From Deltaproteobacteria bacterium (GTDB taxonomy: Bacteria; Desulfobacterota; DSM-4660; Desulfatiglandales; HGW-15), in NCBI GenBank assembly GCA_024641835.1, contig JAHECH010000206.1, positions 1 through 7,345 on the forward strand: 7,345 bases of DNA, in the 5' to 3' direction. The notes below the pieces were generated by a model. It searched no databases and was not told the DNA's origin. It saw only the letters and a program-made list of their open reading frames with translations. Below are positions 1 to 6,847 of this stretch, one piece after another; within the stretch, counting starts at the first letter, position 1, and each line of letters starts with the position of its first letter. Made by a program: the position numbers and the translations under genes.

Positions 1-959
1 CTATCCAGTTTGAAAATTGTGGTAAATTCCATATTCTTACTGATCCAGAGTTTTTTGTTGATGACAGAGTCGGTAATCGCTCCTCTATAGGCAAGGCCGT
101 CGAGAAGTGTATTGGGATCCTCGCAGACCATGACAAAATCAGGAGATCTAACTGCTTTTTCTTCCACTTTGATATCACCATCATGGATGATCATCGTGAA
201 TTGCCCACCCCGGGTTTTGACTGCAATTTTTCTCTTCCATCCAGCTATGTCCTTTCGCGCCCTCTCATGTCCATCCATCTCCTTAACAATGGATCTGATT
301 TCCCTAAAGACCTTCTTGAAAACGGTCACATCATTAGCCCTTGCATTGGGCAATTTCGGCTCCACTGGCGACTCCCAGTCAATTTCCGATTCCAGAAGCC
401 CCTTTTTCTTGACCTGTTTCCGCGTAAGCTCTGAGGAGGGCACGCAAAAGACATCCCTCATATCTCCGTTACGGATATCCCTGAAAACAAGTTTAACCTC
501 GGTTCCTTTTTTGATGATGCCTGGGACCAAGATGCCGGTGGTCGTGTATAAATTGACGCTCAGGGCTGTATCCGAGCCCTTAAAGATGACACGGCCCCTA
601 CCGTAGGGGGCCATATCCTGAAAAAGGGATGTTGCAAAATAAGTAATGGGGGGGGTGCTATTCATGATCCCCACCTGCTCCACCTCAATCCATTTTGTGG
701 GTGCGAAATTACAATCAGGGCAATGGGTCAGGAAGGGGGGCACCCTCACCAGCCCGCATGCCGTGCATTTGCATCCAAGAAGCTTTTTCTCGTCTCGAAG
801 GGCAAGGAAGAAAGCAGAAAACTCACCTCTGCTCCTCCGGTAAAAGGTGTACATTGTGTCGTTAACGATCAGATAATTTTTGCCGTCTATCGTCTCAGTA
901 ATGGAACCAACGTCAGGGACATATTTTAAAGGGATAAGCTTTTCCTTTTGTGCGATCAT
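1..959 (-). CDS. DUF35 zinc-ribbon/OB-fold protein fused to an SCP2-like domain (3' end outside window)
   Basis: An open minus-strand frame runs from the start to the left edge with no stop, about 319 residues visible. Residues 60-85 hold a rubredoxin-like zinc ribbon with cysteines in a CxxC pair (KCTACG) and a second pair (HCPDC). An OB-fold-like stretch follows (about 90-180), as in DUF35 acyl-CoA-associated proteins. After a charged linker, about residues 225-319 match the SCP2 sterol-carrier pattern: a GGQFTMIIHDGDIKVEEKA-type core, then 'RSPDFVMVCEDPNTLLDGLAYRG'-like spacing (seen as SPDF, LLDGL). Only a few C-terminal residues should be missing. Two adjacent ATGs exist (960-962 and 957-959); the second is preferred because it is 7 bases from AGGAG. 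It starts 16 bases after the thiolase stop, so the two are probably co-translated. DUF35 subunits bind acyl-CoA or scaffold thiolase-fold partners, as in BbsA or the ChsH2 C-terminus, so a complex with the upstream thiolase is inferred. DUF35 is a firm call; SCP2 is by pattern only. Confidence 0.85.
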   Translation of the reverse strand, partial: MIAQKEKLIPLKYVPDVGSITETIDGKNYLIVNDTMYTFYRRSRGEFSAFFLALRDEKKLLGCKCTACGLVRVPPFLTHCPDCNFAPTKWIEVEQVGIMNSTPPITYFATSLFQDMAPYGRGRVIFKGSDTALSVNLYTTTGILVPGIIKKGTEVKLVFRDIRNGDMRDVFCVPSSELTRKQVKKKGLLESEIDWESPVEPKLPNARANDVTVFKKVFREIRSIVKEMDGHERARKDIAGWKRKIAVKTRGGQFTMIIHDGDIKVEEKAVRSPDFVMVCEDPNTLLDGLAYRGAITDSVINKKLWISKNMEFTTIFKLD

Positions 960-966
960 CATTATT

Positions 967-971
967 CTCCT
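967..971 (-). promoter_or_regulatory. Ribosome binding site of the DUF35-SCP2 gene
   Basis: AGGAG on the minus strand lies 4 bases from the first ATG (960-962) and 7 bases from the second (957-959). This spacing favours the second ATG as the start. The site sits in the short gap after the thiolase TAG stop. Confidence 0.65.
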
Positions 972-975
972 CTCT

Positions 976-2172
976 CTATTCATGCTCGAATACAAGGCAT
1001 GCTGTGTACTGCGCAATCGTGCTCCCTGTTCCATGAACGAGGGCCGTCCTAAGTCCCCTTTTGATTAGCTCATTTCTGGCAGACCAGGCGGACATGATGT
1101 TGCTCGCTCCGACCGCATGGCCACAGTAGATCAATCCCCCGCAGGGATTGACCAGGTATTTGCCGCCGGGGGTCATGAGGCCATCCTCGATAAGTGAGTC
1201 AGCTCTGCCCAAGGGAACTAAACCAAACTCTGCCATGCTAATCTCCAGTTGATGCACAAAGGCATCGTGGAGTTCTACGATATCCAGGGATTTTGCCGGA
1301 TCCTTGATCCCTGCCATCTCGTAGGCCCTGTGAGAGGCATAAAAGTCGGACATGATCCGGCCCATGTCCTTATGTTTTTTCCCAGCGAAGGAATGCTCAT
1401 TGGATTCTCCCAACCCTGTGATCCAGATCACCGGCTGGCCATTGTTTTTGGAAATGGCCATGGCCGTCTCCTCTTCAGCAAGGATGAGAGCCGCTGCCCC
1501 TTCGCTATACACACAGATCTCCAACTCTCTGAAGGGATAGGCCACGAGTCTTGAGTTCAAAACTTCATCGGCAGTCACCTGGTCAAACTGTCTCTGAGCG
1601 TACTTGTTCCCCCTGACTTGCTGGCTCAATTGAGCGGAGATCTTTGCGGTGATCTCCGGTTTGAGATCACCTGGATGTTCATCCATATAACCGAGAACGA
1701 CCTCCGCATAACTGTCAGATGCGGACCACCCGATGGGCTGTTCAAAAAAACTATCTCCAGACCATCCGATTGATTTAATCACCTCAGGAGTGGCAGACAT
1801 GGATGAAAAATCAAAGCAATCTGTTGCCTTTTCCACCCCCAGAACCAAGGCCGTCTTGTATCTTTCTGCCGCCAGGTAGGCGTGAGCTGCAGACATCGTG
1901 TAAGCCCCTGTTGCCCCTCCAGTTGTGATTCGGATGCCGAATTTGTTCTGCATCCCGCAAAGGCCATGAATGGCGTGCTCTGGGATCGCTGTCCTTTCAA
2001 AAATATCATTGTAGATACCATAAAAGGCTGCATCCACATCCTGAATAGGGATCTTCGCATCTTTTACAGCATCCCGCGTCGCCATCTGGGCGAGTTCGTA
2101 ATAAGTCTTCTCCGTCCATGAACTCTTGAAGGGTGTCACTGCAGCACCCACAATACCAACACGTTTTGCCAT
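976..2172 (-). CDS. SCP-x-like thiolase-fold enzyme lacking the nucleophilic cysteine
   Basis: A complete 398-residue protein of normal thiolase length, with family marks across both halves: N-terminal VGIVGAAVTPF, a central LGVEKATD, then DIVELHDAF (about 297-305) and NPCGGLIYCGHAVGAS (342-357). This is the SCP-x/lipid-transfer-protein branch, where HDxF replaces the NEAF of classical thiolases. The nucleophile site, normally Cys-Ala-Ser-Gly, reads GATG (86-89), so the cysteine is a glycine. The HDCF cysteine known from SCP2-thiolases is also absent (HDAF, 302-305). His302 and His352 remain. Family knowledge says relatives pair with DUF35 proteins, either as thiolases (BbsB-BbsA, benzoylsuccinyl-CoA) or as retro-aldolases (Ltp2-ChsH2, steroid side chain). 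Direct linkage to a DUF35 gene supports a heteromeric acyl-CoA enzyme in the cytoplasm. Whether it cleaves by thiolysis or aldol chemistry is unknown; loss of the cysteines argues for the latter. The start is ATG with a strong ribosome binding site. Confidence 0.93.
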   Translation of the reverse strand: MAKRVGIVGAAVTPFKSSWTEKTYYELAQMATRDAVKDAKIPIQDVDAAFYGIYNDIFERTAIPEHAIHGLCGMQNKFGIRITTGGATGAYTMSAAHAYLAAERYKTALVLGVEKATDCFDFSSMSATPEVIKSIGWSGDSFFEQPIGWSASDSYAEVVLGYMDEHPGDLKPEITAKISAQLSQQVRGNKYAQRQFDQVTADEVLNSRLVAYPFRELEICVYSEGAAALILAEEETAMAISKNNGQPVIWITGLGESNEHSFAGKKHKDMGRIMSDFYASHRAYEMAGIKDPAKSLDIVELHDAFVHQLEISMAEFGLVPLGRADSLIEDGLMTPGGKYLVNPCGGLIYCGHAVGASNIMSAWSARNELIKRGLRTALVHGTGSTIAQYTACLVFEHE

Positions 2173-2180
2173 AATCTCTT

Positions 2181-2187
2181 ACCTCCT
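2181..2187 (-). promoter_or_regulatory. Strong Shine-Dalgarno site of the thiolase gene
   Basis: AGGAGGT lies 8 bases upstream of the thiolase ATG at 2170-2172 and fixes that start. It is the best ribosome binding site in the window and suggests that this gene begins a well-translated unit. Confidence 0.85.
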
Positions 2188-2381
2188 CTATCGTTCGCTT
2201 CCTTTGATGTTCCTCTCACACTCAAATTTGCTCTGGAGACCTTTGCTCACAATAACTCCACCTTTTGATCGGGCGACTGGCGATCTCGACGGCAAATGCG
2301 GAGACTCAAGGGACGCGAAGCCCTATTCATCTCCAAGCACCTGATCCATTTTTTTCATCTGTTTCAATTTCCAAGATCTCC
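2188..2381 (-). other. Leader/intergenic stretch upstream of the thiolase
   Basis: About 190 bases between the aminotransferase remnant and the thiolase ribosome binding site. I see no convincing gene, RNA or terminator hairpin in it, and no clear -35/-10 pair. Because the remnant upstream is non-functional, a promoter for the thiolase unit probably lies here or inside the remnant; that is inference. Confidence 0.4.
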
Positions 2382-2870
2382 TCAAAACTCGCATGAAGCC
2401 CATGATCGATGGCGATTGCTTTTTTGTCTTCCCTTCACATGAGTTAGAGCTTCATCGAGAATCCCGACCAGTTCATCGATTTGTCCCTGAGTAATGACTG
2501 GGGGAGGAGCAATGAATGCGACGACTGTCTCTGGCCCCTCAGGTAGGATCGCGGCTTCCAGGGCATAGCCGCATTCAAAACCGCAGGCGTCTGGTATACG
2601 CCCGAACCAGCAACGATAGCAATAGGCTGGCGGGATGTGAACGAAGCTCTTTAAGTAAGGCTGATCATCAGATCGACGAGAAGTCAAGCCGGACCGGATT
2701 CCAAGAAAAAAGGAGAGACCTGTCTTTTGATTGATCTCTTGAAGATACGGACGAGTGGTCGACACGAGGTCCGATCCTTTTGTCGCTGCCTTGGCCAGGG
2801 AAATAGAGGCGGGCTCCAAAACGAAACTTGCCCTCAGAGCTTCCTTCAAGCACACCAAGATCGATCAAGG
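2382..2870 (-). pseudogene. Class III aminotransferase remnant with internal deletion
   Basis: The minus-strand frame carries the class III aminotransferase signature FVHIPPAYCYRCWFG, then CGFECGYALEAAIL and GPETVVAFIA, which in intact relatives leads into the PLP-binding half. Here AFIA-PPP (about 2499-2515) runs directly into VITQGQIDELVGILDEAL, which resembles the extreme C-terminus of the family. Roughly 200 or more residues appear deleted, including the Asp that contacts the PLP ring nitrogen and the Schiff-base lysine. Intact members have about 430-460 residues; this frame has 158. The part before the signature (SGLTSRR preceding it) is only weakly like the family and a second overlapping frame is open there, which suggests frameshifts as well. 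No usable start with a ribosome binding site was found. It cannot be a working aminotransferase. The exact left and right limits are uncertain. Confidence 0.72.
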
Positions 2871-3072
2871 TGTAAACCGTGTTGAAACCGTGCTCTTATC
2901 ATATCCCAAGGCAGTAGGGAAATGATAATCGGCCAAGCGCTAACAGAAAAATCCCCTTTTTTAGACCTACCGGGTGGACAGGAAAAATCTCTTACGAAAT
3001 CCGTTAGAAAAGGTTACAATCAAAAATGAAGATGAGCGTTAACCGAAGCCGTGACCATCATGATAAAATCCA
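2871..3072. other. Intergenic stretch between diverging remnants
   Basis: About 200 bases between the aminotransferase remnant (minus strand) and the plus-strand amidohydrolase fragment. I see no supported gene. It is A/T-rich with several A or T runs and may hold the former promoters of the two diverging genes, but no clear promoter motif can be named. Confidence 0.3.
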
Positions 3073-3288
3073 ATGGCTGCCCCCAGTAAACAGCACTCAA
3101 AGATACTTTTTACGAATGCCAATATCATCACTATGGATAGACTGCGACCTCGAGCCCAGTGGTTGGCCATCCGTGGTGGCCTTATACTTCTCGTGGGTAA
3201 CAACAGCAATTTAAACGAAGGTATTTTAGACGACTTTAAGGAAATAGACTGCAATGGAAGGACCATCCTCCCCGCTTTCAACGATAAA
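3073..3288 (+). pseudogene. 5' fragment of a YtcJ-type amidohydrolase (truncated)
   Basis: This is the only plausible plus-strand gene piece. Its 72 residues match the N-terminal beta-sandwich and entry of amidohydrolase family 3 proteins: ILFTNANIITMD (11-22), RPRAQWLAIRGG (25-36), ILLVG, then EIDCNGRTILPAFND (57-71). In intact relatives the last motif continues into the metal-binding HxH (P-G-x-x-D-x-H-x-H). Here it breaks immediately after Asp71 and stops two codons later (TGA, 3289-3291). Intact members have about 500-550 residues, so nearly 90 percent is gone, including all metal ligands. The sequence left of the break looks undamaged, apart from a Leu where GGRI is usual, so the truncation may be fairly recent. 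The start ATG at 3073 has no strong ribosome binding site. It faces and abuts the cut end of the minus-strand amidohydrolase. Confidence 0.8.
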
Positions 3289-3723
3289 TGATGCTACCCT
3301 CTCTGATTCTGCCCGACTTCGACCGAAGGCTTGCTGCATGCCGCCGATTTCTAGCACGGGATCCTGTTCTGGAACATAGAGGAGTTTTATTCCCACAAAG
3401 CCCAGCCTTCGGTACATTTGAATTTTTTCTTTAATATCCCGTTCAATGAATCTGGCATCCAAATAGAGTAGGATCTCCAGGTTCCCCGCCCGTCTGAATT
3501 GAAGCCAAGCCTGTTTTTGTCTTTCCAGCGAATCAAAGGTAACATCTTGGTGATATGCCTCTGGAACCATGTCTTGAATGCTTTTTATGTTCGAAGGATA
3601 TTCAGCAATGACGATAGAAACAAAACCAGCAAGACCGATTTTTTCCAAATAGGCAAAGGTATCTTCCAATTCATCTTCTGAATGGTCAAAAAGGAAATGA
3701 ATATGGGCATCGTAGAATTTCAT
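3286..3723 (-). pseudogene. Amidohydrolase family 2-like protein, C-terminally truncated
   Basis: About 146 family-like residues begin MKFYDAHIHFLF with the metal-binding HxH (His7, His9), and include LGFVGIKLL with Lys113 and ESERVASFI. After that the frame crosses into DNA antisense to the plus-strand YtcJ fragment and ends at a TGA at 3226-3228, adding about 19 unrelated residues. Intact TIM-barrel hydrolases of this type have about 270-300 residues; the later metal-binding His residues and the catalytic Asp are missing, so activity is unlikely. The start is best placed at ATG 3721-3723, because a TTG at 3739-3741 would add six residues before the usual beginning. The ribosome binding site is weak. 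It lies 48 bases downstream of an intact amidohydrolase that it resembles only in fold, so the two are distant paralogues. The chimeric frame may still be translated. Confidence 0.75.
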
Positions 3724-3771
3724 CGACAGAACACCAGGCAATAGAACAATGGCGCTACCTGTTTACCTAAT

Positions 3772-4659
3772 TCAATGACCTCCCATTTGTGGTTCAATGC
3801 CACGGAGGTAACCATATTGCTTGGCAAATTCATAGGCTGTTTTGAATAAAAGATCCTGTCTAACAGCATTGGCCATCTGAAGTAAGTAGAAATCCTTGAA
3901 GATTCTTTCTAGATCACTCATCCCCGCAGGATGGTCCGTACCAAAAAACATCCTTCTGCTCCATTTGGAGAGTGTTTTCAGCAGGATTTCCCTTTCTTTG
4001 TCTCTGGTTAATCCTTTCTCCTCATCCTGACAAATGGCGGTGAAAATATTGGTTGTGTCCACATAGACGTTCTCATAATTATCTAAAAGATAGAGCCCCT
4101 CTTCGAGTGTGGGGTAGAACATGTGTGGTATGATAAAGGTCAATGAAGAGAACCGCCGGATAAGCCCTTCTATGATGGAAAGCGTGATTCTTTTTTCTAT
4201 TTTTGGATAATAGTCCTCAAAACCCGTGTGTATATTGATGGGCTTTCCTAGCTGTTCAATCCTCTCATAGGCGGGAAGCAATCTCTCGTCATCCGGAGAG
4301 AAGCCCTGTACATAAGGATGTAACTTAAAACCTATAAATCCGAAATCATTCACGCACTGATCCAAAATGATCTTCTTGTCCTCATTCTCGACATGGAAGG
4401 ATCCAAATGGTATGACAAAAGGAAATTTTTTAGCGAGATGGTAATTGAATTGATTCAGTTCACGGCTTTCGTCTGCCCTCATGGGAAAAACATAATTAAA
4501 AATTTGTGTGACCCCATTTCGGGATAATTCGCCCACGATTTTGTCATCCGTGAATGATTTTCCGGCCAAAGGATGCTCCGAAAAAACCCTGCCGAGCCAT
4601 ATGGAGAGGCCATCAAGCCTTCGTTGGGGAAGAATATGCACATGGGCATCAATGATCAT
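3772..4659 (-). CDS. Amidohydrolase family 2 (TIM-barrel metal-dependent hydrolase or decarboxylase)
   Basis: A complete 295-residue protein of normal family length. Metal and catalytic motifs are in order: IIDAHVHI (His6, His8), GFKLHPYVQG (Lys112, His114), NIHTG (His144), IPHMF (His179) and FGTDHPAG (Asp242, His243). There is no signal peptide or membrane segment, so it is cytoplasmic. The family includes hydrolases acting on C-N or C-C bonds, hydratases and non-oxidative aromatic acid decarboxylases (gamma-resorcylate, 2-amino-3-carboxymuconate semialdehyde); the substrate cannot be told here. The ATG at 4657-4659 lies inside the end of the molybdopterin oxidoreductase gene (11-base overlap), with only a weak AAAGG-like ribosome binding site, so translation is probably coupled. 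Linkage suggests that it processes a substrate or product of the molybdoenzyme. Confidence 0.92.
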   Translation of the reverse strand: MIIDAHVHILPQRRLDGLSIWLGRVFSEHPLAGKSFTDDKIVGELSRNGVTQIFNYVFPMRADESRELNQFNYHLAKKFPFVIPFGSFHVENEDKKIILDQCVNDFGFIGFKLHPYVQGFSPDDERLLPAYERIEQLGKPINIHTGFEDYYPKIEKRITLSIIEGLIRRFSSLTFIIPHMFYPTLEEGLYLLDNYENVYVDTTNIFTAICQDEEKGLTRDKEREILLKTLSKWSRRMFFGTDHPAGMSDLERIFKDFYLLQMANAVRQDLLFKTAYEFAKQYGYLRGIEPQMGGH

Positions 4660-6751
4660 AAGAATGACCTTTGATGACTTTCTCTATTCGACAGGGAATG
4701 TTTCTTAAAGGTGTTGTTCCAAATACGGGATCATAGGGAGGATCACCACTGGTAAGAATGTTAATATTGCATTCTTTCCAGTCGAATAGCTCCTCTTTGC
4801 CTTTTTCAGGAAACCACCACCCGTAATCGACCATAACGACACGTGGATGACAATTCTCAGATATCTTAGCCATAAGATGAATTCGACCGTAAGGACTTAT
4901 AATATCGACTTTGTCGCCCTGCAGTATCTTATATTTTGAAGCGGTTTCAGGATGTATTCTTATTCTTGGTTCACCATGTTTCCTACGCAGAGACTGAAGG
5001 TGACGATACCCTGAATGAAAAAAGTTTTTCGGCTTGACACTTGTCATTAAAAGGGGGTACGCGTGATTAGTATCCTGCGGGATTTTTGTTCTGGGGACAG
5101 GTTGATATCCATCTTCTGCCATAATCGAAGAAAAGATCTCCACCCTTCCAGATGGTGTAGCAAATCCCTCGTCTCTGTACTTAAAATATCTTCTCTCTCC
5201 CTCTAATATACCCTTTTGAGAGAACTCCTCATAATTCATGCCTGAAGGAGCTAATATTTCATTCAAAAAATGCTCAATACCATGCCAAAAGAATTGACCA
5301 AACCCAAGCCTTCTTCCTAATTCATTAATAATATCCATGTCAGAACGGCATTCTCCCGGTGGATCAACGATCTTTGGTCTGGCTAGTATGTAACCGTGGG
5401 GTAGCCCATAATGCCCTATATCATTAAATTCCATATTGGTCGCAACAGGCAGAACAAGATCTGCCATGGCAGCCGTGGGAGTCATGAAGATGTCGGATAC
5501 TATCACGCAATCGAGTTTATTAAGAGCCTTGAAAACCCTCTCGGAACCAGCATAACTTAAAAGAGGATTGCTTCCTTGAATGAAGAGAGCCTTGATGGCA
5601 TAAGGTCTCTCGTCTAGAATCGTTTTGATGAGGATTGAACTTGGAACAAAAGGCAATCGGGGAGAAACACCGTAATGCCGACAAAGATTCTTTCGAGCGT
5701 CAAGCGAAGATCGTTCTGCTCCAATGAGTTTTCGCAGACTCATCACTGGGGGCACTGTAGCTTGAACGTTTCCCCCTGGAATATCCAGATTCCCTGTAAT
5801 AGCCATAAGGATTATTAGTGACTGACAAGTTTGTGAAATGTTTATGCCGTTGTTTTCTAGAGCATTTCCCCAGTGAAGGAGAGCAGGCGTGGATTCAGCA
5901 TACATCCTTGCGGCCCTGATGATCTTTTCTTCGGAAATCCATGTCAATTGTGATACCATACTAGGAGTATAAGACAGAATGCTTTCTTTAAGCGCATCAA
6001 ATCCCTTGGTCCATTCTTGAACAAACTCTTTATCATAAAGTTCCTCGTTAACGATGACATGTAAAAAGCCGAGAGCCAAAAGGTTATCCGTTCCAGGCCT
6101 AATTTGAAGCCACAGATCAGCCTGCTTAGCTATCTCAGTCCTATAAGGATCAATCACGATAAGTTTAGGGCAATATTTCATCAAAGAACGCTTGAGATGG
6201 ATGCCAAGGATGCCCTCCTCATTGGTATTAAAGGGATTGCTACCCCAAACGGTGATGCATTGAGTGGGATTTTCATAATCGGGAACAGGTAAAAACCCAC
6301 AGATAAACTTTCCCATCAGCTCTCTTGGCCAATGGCAAACGTGACCTGTAGTTGCCACGTTAGGGGTTCCCAAAAGATTTGCCAACCTCATGGTCAATAA
6401 ATATTCAAGGCCCTTGGGAGATCCCTGTGAAAAGGCTATGGCTTGTGCGCCAAATTCCTCCCTAATGTGGTTTAATTTGTCTACGGCATATCCCAGGGCT
6501 CGATCCCATGAAATCTTCTCCCACTGACCTCCTCCCCTCCCACCCTTTCTTTTAACAGGATGGAGGAGCCTCTGAGGGTGATAGATCCGTTCCAAGGAAG
6601 CCATACCTTTTGCACAAGCATATCCTCTGCTTCTTGAATTCGTCTCATCCGGTAAAACCCTGAGGGCTTTACCTTGCTCTACTAAAACCTTCAGCCCACA
6701 ACCACCATGGTCAAAACGCGCACAATGTGTCTTTACCCACTGTTCATCCAT
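4649..6751 (-). CDS. Molybdopterin oxidoreductase, DMSO reductase family, with an Asp-substituted [4Fe-4S] motif
   Basis: About 700 residues. The N-terminal iron-sulfur motif is CARFDHGGC (10-18) with Cys46 27 residues later. The usual second cysteine is Asp14, giving C-x3-D-x3-C-x27-C. Family blocks follow: WEKISWDRAL, TGHVCHWPRE (about 136-145), where Cys139 is the likely Mo ligand by position as in acetylene hydratase, VWGSNPFNTN (167-176), LIVIDPYRTEIAKQADLWL, LFIQGSNPLLSY (389-400), and a C-terminal dinucleotide-binding domain (about 565-690; TSVKPKNFFHSGYRH, ILQGDKVDI). No Tat signal is visible, so it is cytoplasmic. No electron-transfer beta subunit or membrane anchor adjoins it. A GTG start at 6833-6835 would add 28 residues, but it lacks a ribosome binding site; the ATG at 6749-6751 sits 11 bases after a GAAGGGGG and starts just before the Fe-S motif, as in relatives. 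Related enzymes hydroxylate, dehydroxylate, hydrate or reduce organic substrates; which applies is unknown. Confidence 0.92.
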   Translation of the reverse strand: MDEQWVKTHCARFDHGGCGLKVLVEQGKALRVLPDETNSRSRGYACAKGMASLERIYHPQRLLHPVKRKGGRGGGQWEKISWDRALGYAVDKLNHIREEFGAQAIAFSQGSPKGLEYLLTMRLANLLGTPNVATTGHVCHWPRELMGKFICGFLPVPDYENPTQCITVWGSNPFNTNEEGILGIHLKRSLMKYCPKLIVIDPYRTEIAKQADLWLQIRPGTDNLLALGFLHVIVNEELYDKEFVQEWTKGFDALKESILSYTPSMVSQLTWISEEKIIRAARMYAESTPALLHWGNALENNGINISQTCQSLIILMAITGNLDIPGGNVQATVPPVMSLRKLIGAERSSLDARKNLCRHYGVSPRLPFVPSSILIKTILDERPYAIKALFIQGSNPLLSYAGSERVFKALNKLDCVIVSDIFMTPTAAMADLVLPVATNMEFNDIGHYGLPHGYILARPKIVDPPGECRSDMDIINELGRRLGFGQFFWHGIEHFLNEILAPSGMNYEEFSQKGILEGERRYFKYRDEGFATPSGRVEIFSSIMAEDGYQPVPRTKIPQDTNHAYPLLMTSVKPKNFFHSGYRHLQSLRRKHGEPRIRIHPETASKYKILQGDKVDIISPYGRIHLMAKISENCHPRVVMVDYGWWFPEKGKEELFDWKECNINILTSGDPPYDPVFGTTPLRNIPCRIEKVIKGHSYDH

Positions 6752-6762
6752 AGCAACGTGAA

Positions 6763-6770
6763 CCCCCTTC
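6763..6770 (-). promoter_or_regulatory. Possible ribosome binding site of the molybdopterin oxidoreductase
   Basis: GAAGGGGG lies 11 bases before the ATG at 6749-6751. The spacing is long and the match imperfect, but nothing comparable precedes the alternative GTG at 6833-6835. Confidence 0.4.
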
Positions 6771-6847
6771 TTTGCTCTTACCTTCTCGAAATTCCTACCT
6801 TGTAATATCAGGGTTACGTTATTAATGCGATCCACTGATGGAACAGT

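Noticed and set aside
112..606. Plus-strand open frame of 164 codons
   Set aside because: It lies antisense to the clear DUF35-SCP2 gene and has no family motifs or ribosome binding site.
2126..2344. Plus-strand open frame of 72 codons upstream of the thiolase
   Set aside because: It overlaps the thiolase start in antisense, has no recognisable motif, and is best explained by chance.
2871..3072. Possible transposon end or attachment site at the scar
   Set aside because: I looked for inverted or direct repeats flanking the remnants and saw none that stand out; no transposase or integrase is in the window.
3039..3281. Minus-strand open frame of 80 codons
   Set aside because: It is antisense to the plus-strand YtcJ fragment, whose translation clearly matches the amidohydrolase family.
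6752..6835. N-terminal extension of the molybdopterin oxidoreductase from a GTG
   Set aside because: No ribosome binding site precedes the GTG and the extra 28 residues are not family-like; the ATG at 6749-6751 fits better. Not excluded.
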